Positions 7,334 through 9,827 of a stretch of 9,827 nucleotides of DNA are shown piece after piece. The DNA comes from Chitinophagaceae bacterium (GTDB lineage Bacteria > Bacteroidota > Bacteroidia > Chitinophagales > Chitinophagaceae), in assembly GCA_003456175.1 (NCBI GenBank), contig DMPB01000167.1, positions 1-9,827 of the forward strand, written 5' to 3'. The notes beneath the pieces are model-generated. The model was not told where the DNA came from. It saw only the letters and a list, made by a program, of their open reading frames with translations, and made no database searches. A program made the translations under genes and the position numbers. Within the stretch, counting starts at the first letter, position 1; every line of letters starts with the position of its first letter.

Positions 7334-7915
7334 TTATACGCGTTGTGTTACCATTTGCAAGGCTAGTAATGCTATTACTACATTAATAGCGCCAGCAATA
7401 TATTTATGCGGTGCTTTTGCCACATTTACCGTAAGGTACATGAGCAATAAAACACCTGAAACAATAATAATTTGTCCTAATTCTAAGCCAATATTAAAGG
7501 CTAGTAATGGCTGCCAAATGCTTGCCGATTGGCCGAGCATACTTTTTAAAAGGGTACTAAAACCGAGCCCATGTATTAAGCCAAAAAACAATGTTACGCC
7601 GTAAGCAATCCGTTGCTGTGTTGGAGTATTGGTAATGCACTTACGGGTAAATAAATTAAGCACAGCCATACATACAATACTAATAGCAATGAGCAATTCG
7701 GTAATATGCGATGGCATGGTAAAAATATTGGTAGTACTTAGTGCCAACGTAATGCTATGCCCAATAGTAAAAGCAGTGATGGCTACGAGTAGCTGCTTCC
7801 ATGTTTTTGGTGAGTATTGCAGGCATAGGGCAGTAACAAAAAGAATATGATCGATACCATGAATATCGAGGATATGCTCAAAGCCCATTTGCAAGTAAAG
7901 CCCAAAATCGTTCAT
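7334..7915 (-). CDS. HupE/UreJ_2-family membrane protein
   Basis: A 193-residue integral membrane protein with about six hydrophobic segments and the histidine pattern of the HupE/UreJ_2 family: GFEHILDIHGIDHILFV (residues 12-28), FTIGHSITL and GLIHGLGF, plus NIGLELGQ. HupE and UreJ relatives near hydrogenase and urease genes are proposed nickel or cobalt permeases. No hydrogenase or urease gene is visible here, so a metal role is only inferred from the His-rich segments. Full length, with an ATG start. It precedes the M1 peptidase gene by 21 bases on the same strand and is divergent from DUF6702. An exact 15-mer repeat copy falls in the gene and encodes LTVN in MYLTVNVAK, at the end of a membrane segment. 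Confidence 0.88.
   Translation of the reverse strand: MNDFGLYLQMGFEHILDIHGIDHILFVTALCLQYSPKTWKQLLVAITAFTIGHSITLALSTTNIFTMPSHITELLIAISIVCMAVLNLFTRKCITNTPTQQRIAYGVTLFFGLIHGLGFSTLLKSMLGQSASIWQPLLAFNIGLELGQIIIVSGVLLLMYLTVNVAKAPHKYIAGAINVVIALLALQMVTQRV
7423..7437 (+). repeat. Dispersed 15-mer CATTTACCGTAAGGT, copy inside the HupE-like gene
   Basis: Exact fourth copy. On the coding strand it is read in the same phase as the copy in the kinase gene, again giving Leu-Thr-Val-Asn. Confidence 0.85.
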
Positions 7916-8003
7916 GTGCAGGTACTGTACAATTTAGTTCTTGGTAAATAGTAGTGCCGTAAACTATATTGCATTCGTCAAACTGCAAAAAATAATAGGT
8001 ATT
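7916..8003. promoter_or_regulatory. Divergent intergenic region, HupE-like / DUF6702
   Basis: 88 bases separate the two divergent ATG codons, so promoters for both units should lie here or overlap the gene ends. On the plus strand, TTG at 7941 and TATATTG at 7965 sit about 21 bases apart, a loose likeness to the Bacteroidota -33/-7 pair. No strong match to TAnnTTTG is present on either strand, and no palindromic operator stands out. Confidence 0.4.
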
Positions 8004-8486
8004 ATGGCGGTATGGTTGTGTAAGTGGCTGCTGATAATGTTGCATCCGTTGTATGTAAGCGTAACTGATATTCAATATAATCAACAAGACAAACTGATCG
8101 AGTTGAGTGTTCGAATCTTCACCGACGATATGGAGGCTACCATCAAACAGCAGCATCCACAGCAAAAAATAGATTTAACACATCCGGCCAACCCCAAACA
8201 GGCCGATGCTTGGCTTAACGGCTACATTCAGCAGCATTTGCAGCTTAGTAGTAATGGTAAGTTATTACCAATAAAGTATGTGGGGTATGAAATTATCAGC
8301 GAAAGTGTATGGGTGTATTTTGAAACTGCCGCCATGCCTTTGCCTACGCAGTTGCAAGTGAAAAATACATTGCTGTACGACTATAAAAAAGAGCAAATCA
8401 ATATTGTGCACACCAATATTGGAGGTGCTGAACGAACTACGAAGCTTACTTACCCAACAGCAGAAGCAAGTTTTAGCTTTCGTTAA
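8004..8486 (+). CDS. DUF6702-family secreted protein
   Basis: 160 residues from ATG 8004 (MAVWLCKWLLIMLHPLYVSVTDI). The frame can be read back to a TTG at 7941, but the ATG gives a compact signal-peptide-like N terminus and leaves a usable intergenic gap. The sequence has the DUF6702 pattern: HPLYVSVTDIQYN near the N terminus, then IELSVRIFTDDMEATI, a Gln/Asn-rich middle, KYVGYEIISESVWVYFE and a C-terminal beta-strand region (LLYDYKKEQINIVHTNIGG). It is probably a small beta-rich periplasmic or surface protein; no enzymatic residues are recognised and the function is unknown. It is divergent from the HupE-like gene, with which the family often neighbours (from memory). Its stop overlaps that of the convergent CorC-like gene by four bases. 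Confidence 0.8.
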   Translation: MAVWLCKWLLIMLHPLYVSVTDIQYNQQDKLIELSVRIFTDDMEATIKQQHPQQKIDLTHPANPKQADAWLNGYIQQHLQLSSNGKLLPIKYVGYEIISESVWVYFETAAMPLPTQLQVKNTLLYDYKKEQINIVHTNIGGAERTTKLTYPTAEASFSFR

Positions 8487-9775
8487 TCCATATCTTCTTT
8501 AAGTTCATCACTTAGGCGAACGAGAATTTTATCGATACGGTGGCCATCCATATCTATAATTTCAAAATCGAAGCCACGCCAATGTAACTTATCGGCTGTA
8601 GCAGGTATGCGTTGTAAATAGTGTAATACAAAGCCTGCTAGGGTATCGTAATCGCCCGCCTCATCTTCTAGCCATTCTGTTTTTTCAAAATTGCTTAAGA
8701 AATCGTAGAAAGGTATTTGAGCATCTACCAAGTACGAACCATCATCACGTCTAACAATTTCGTAATTGTCTTCGTGTTGCTCCGGAATATCACCGACAAT
8801 AGCCTCAAGAATATCGTTGAGGGTAATAATGCCCTGAAGTGTGCCATATTCATCTACAATAAAAGCATGGTGCACTTTTGTAGCTTTAAACTTTTCTAGT
8901 ACCTGATAGGCAGTATTATTTTCTGGCACATACATGGCAGGCTTTACTAGGGCACTAATGCTAGTATTCGCATCGGCTTTGAAAACATCTTTTAAAGTTA
9001 CTACGCCTTTAATACTATCTATACTGCCGGCGCAAGCAGGATACACACTTTTAACCCTATCGCCATCGAAAGCTTTAACAGTGCTTACGGTTTGGTTAAC
9101 ATCTAGCCAAATAATATCGCTTCGGTGCGTCATTAAACTCGTGATATTTCTATCGCCTAAATGAAATACACGTTCAATAATTTCTTGTTCAGCCTCTTCA
9201 ATCGCACCATGTTCAGTGCCTTCGTTAATGATGGCTTTAATTTCTTCTTCCGTTACTTGGCTATCGTTGGCTTTCAAATTGAATAACTTCACTAATAGGG
9301 TAGTGCTTGCAGAAAGCAACCAAATAAAGGGATAAGTAACCAGCATTACAACTCTCATAGGTGCTGCTGCTGCCTTCGCAATGCCTTCTGGGTTGCTTAA
9401 GCCTATACGTTTAGGCACCAACTCGCCTATTACTAACGATAAATAAGTAATAATAATTACCACACTGGTAGTCGCAAATGCATTTTTATAGGGTGCTGTT
9501 AAGGCAATGCCACCGAAGAAGTCAATAAAGCCAGCCTTCATGTGTTCGCCCGAAAAAATACCCGTTAAAATACCAATAAGCGTAATGCCTATTTGCACTG
9601 TGCTTAAAAAAGTATCGGGCTTGTTTGCCAATGCTAGTGCCGCTTTGGCTTTAACATCGCCTTTGGCAGCTTGGGTTTCTAGTTTCACTTTTCGGCTGCT
9701 TACCAAGGCAATTTCTACCATTGAAAACAAGCCATTCAGAATAATCAATCCAATAATGATAAAGAGTTCCGTCAT
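8483..9775 (-). CDS. CNNM/CorC-type hemolysin-family membrane protein (DUF21-CBS-CorC_HlyC)
   Basis: 430 residues with the full layout of the family. The DUF21/CNNM transmembrane domain (about 1-165) shows NGLFSMVEIALVSSRK, the LSTVQIGITLIGILTGIFSGE helix segment and VIGELVPKRIGL. VTEEEIKAIINEGTEHGAIEEAEQEIIERVFHLGDRNI (about 174-211) leads into two CBS domains (about 212-270 and 275-332; FIVDEYGTLQGIITLNDILEAIVGDI), then a CorC_HlyC domain (about 345-425; AGDYDTLAGFVLHYLQRIPATAD). Relatives are linked to Mg2+ or Co2+ efflux and, in some lineages, Na+/Mg2+ exchange, with CBS domains sensing adenine nucleotides; the hemolysin name is historical. It sits in the inner membrane. ATG start at 9775 with its own promoter candidate upstream. 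Intact, no oddities apart from the shared stop with DUF6702. Confidence 0.93.
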   Translation of the reverse strand: MTELFIIIGLIILNGLFSMVEIALVSSRKVKLETQAAKGDVKAKAALALANKPDTFLSTVQIGITLIGILTGIFSGEHMKAGFIDFFGGIALTAPYKNAFATTSVVIIITYLSLVIGELVPKRIGLSNPEGIAKAAAAPMRVVMLVTYPFIWLLSASTTLLVKLFNLKANDSQVTEEEIKAIINEGTEHGAIEEAEQEIIERVFHLGDRNITSLMTHRSDIIWLDVNQTVSTVKAFDGDRVKSVYPACAGSIDSIKGVVTLKDVFKADANTSISALVKPAMYVPENNTAYQVLEKFKATKVHHAFIVDEYGTLQGIITLNDILEAIVGDIPEQHEDNYEIVRRDDGSYLVDAQIPFYDFLSNFEKTEWLEDEAGDYDTLAGFVLHYLQRIPATADKLHWRGFDFEIIDMDGHRIDKILVRLSDELKEDMD

Positions 9776-9810
9776 TGAAGCGTCGCCTTCCTATGTTCAG
9801 GCGGTCTATA

Positions 9811-9818
9811 CAAACATA
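9811..9818 (-). promoter_or_regulatory. Bacteroidota-type -7 promoter element of the CorC-like gene
   Basis: The minus strand reads TATGTTTG, a full match to TAnnTTTG, 35 bases before the ATG at 9775, which gives a leader of roughly 25-30 bases. The matching -33 TTTG element would fall just past the window edge, so the pair cannot be confirmed. Confidence 0.55.
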
Positions 9819-9827
9819 AGGCATAGA

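Noticed and set aside
7233..7850. Plus-strand reading frames opposite the HupE-like gene (7233-7604, 7629-7850)
   Set aside because: Antisense to a well-supported membrane protein gene, with no recognisable domain or start context.
7941..8003. Longer DUF6702 start at TTG 7941
   Set aside because: It adds 21 residues ahead of a natural signal-like start at ATG 8004 and would use up most of the divergent promoter gap.
9777..9790. GAAG...CTTC hairpin in the leader of the CorC-like gene
   Set aside because: Only four pairs form; the inner bases do not match, so no riboswitch or attenuator is supported.

Overview
The window looks like chromosomal DNA from a low-GC Bacteroidota, most likely the Chitinophagaceae or a relative; this lineage call is an inference from gene content. 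The supporting signs are a DUF6702 gene next to a HupE/UreJ_2 gene and an M1 peptidase, a 7TMR-DISM histidine kinase with a LuxR-type regulator, a short Crp-like protein, no obvious Shine-Dalgarno sequences, and a TAnnTTTG-type -7 promoter element before the last gene. There are eight protein genes (one cut by the left edge), two clear hairpin terminators and one long inverted repeat. I see no RNA gene, insertion sequence, CRISPR array or phage gene. No stretch over 300 bases lacks a gene.

Left part (1-1643): the C-terminal two thirds or so of a BaiN/HI0933-type flavoprotein on the plus strand faces a DinB-like (DinB_2) protein on the minus strand. The 70-base gap between them holds a perfect 15-bp inverted repeat.

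Regulatory unit (1686-4818, minus strand): a seven-TM sensor histidine kinase overlaps a NarL/FixJ-type response regulator by 29 bases. A Crp/Fnr-like protein follows 18 bases later, in the same reading frame as the regulator, and a good intrinsic terminator closes the unit. The layout suggests one signalling operon. The longest reading frame of the kinase runs back through a terminator, so the real start is probably the ATG at 4818.

Secretory/membrane unit (4886-8486): HupE/UreJ_2 membrane protein and a secreted M1-type zinc peptidase are co-directional (minus, 21-base gap), ending in a strong hairpin. A secreted DUF6702 protein is read divergently from HupE across an 88-base gap. From memory these three families often neighbour each other in Bacteroidota, which suggests a shared envelope function that is poorly described.

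Right end (8483-9818): a CNNM/CorC-type membrane protein (DUF21-CBS-CorC_HlyC) is convergent with DUF6702, and their stop codons share four bases.

The most unusual signal is not a gene. The 15-mer CATTTACCGTAAGGT occurs four times without mismatch in 9.8 kb: as an inverted pair between two convergent genes and as single copies inside the kinase and HupE genes. This arrangement resembles dispersed signature words such as DNA uptake sequences.
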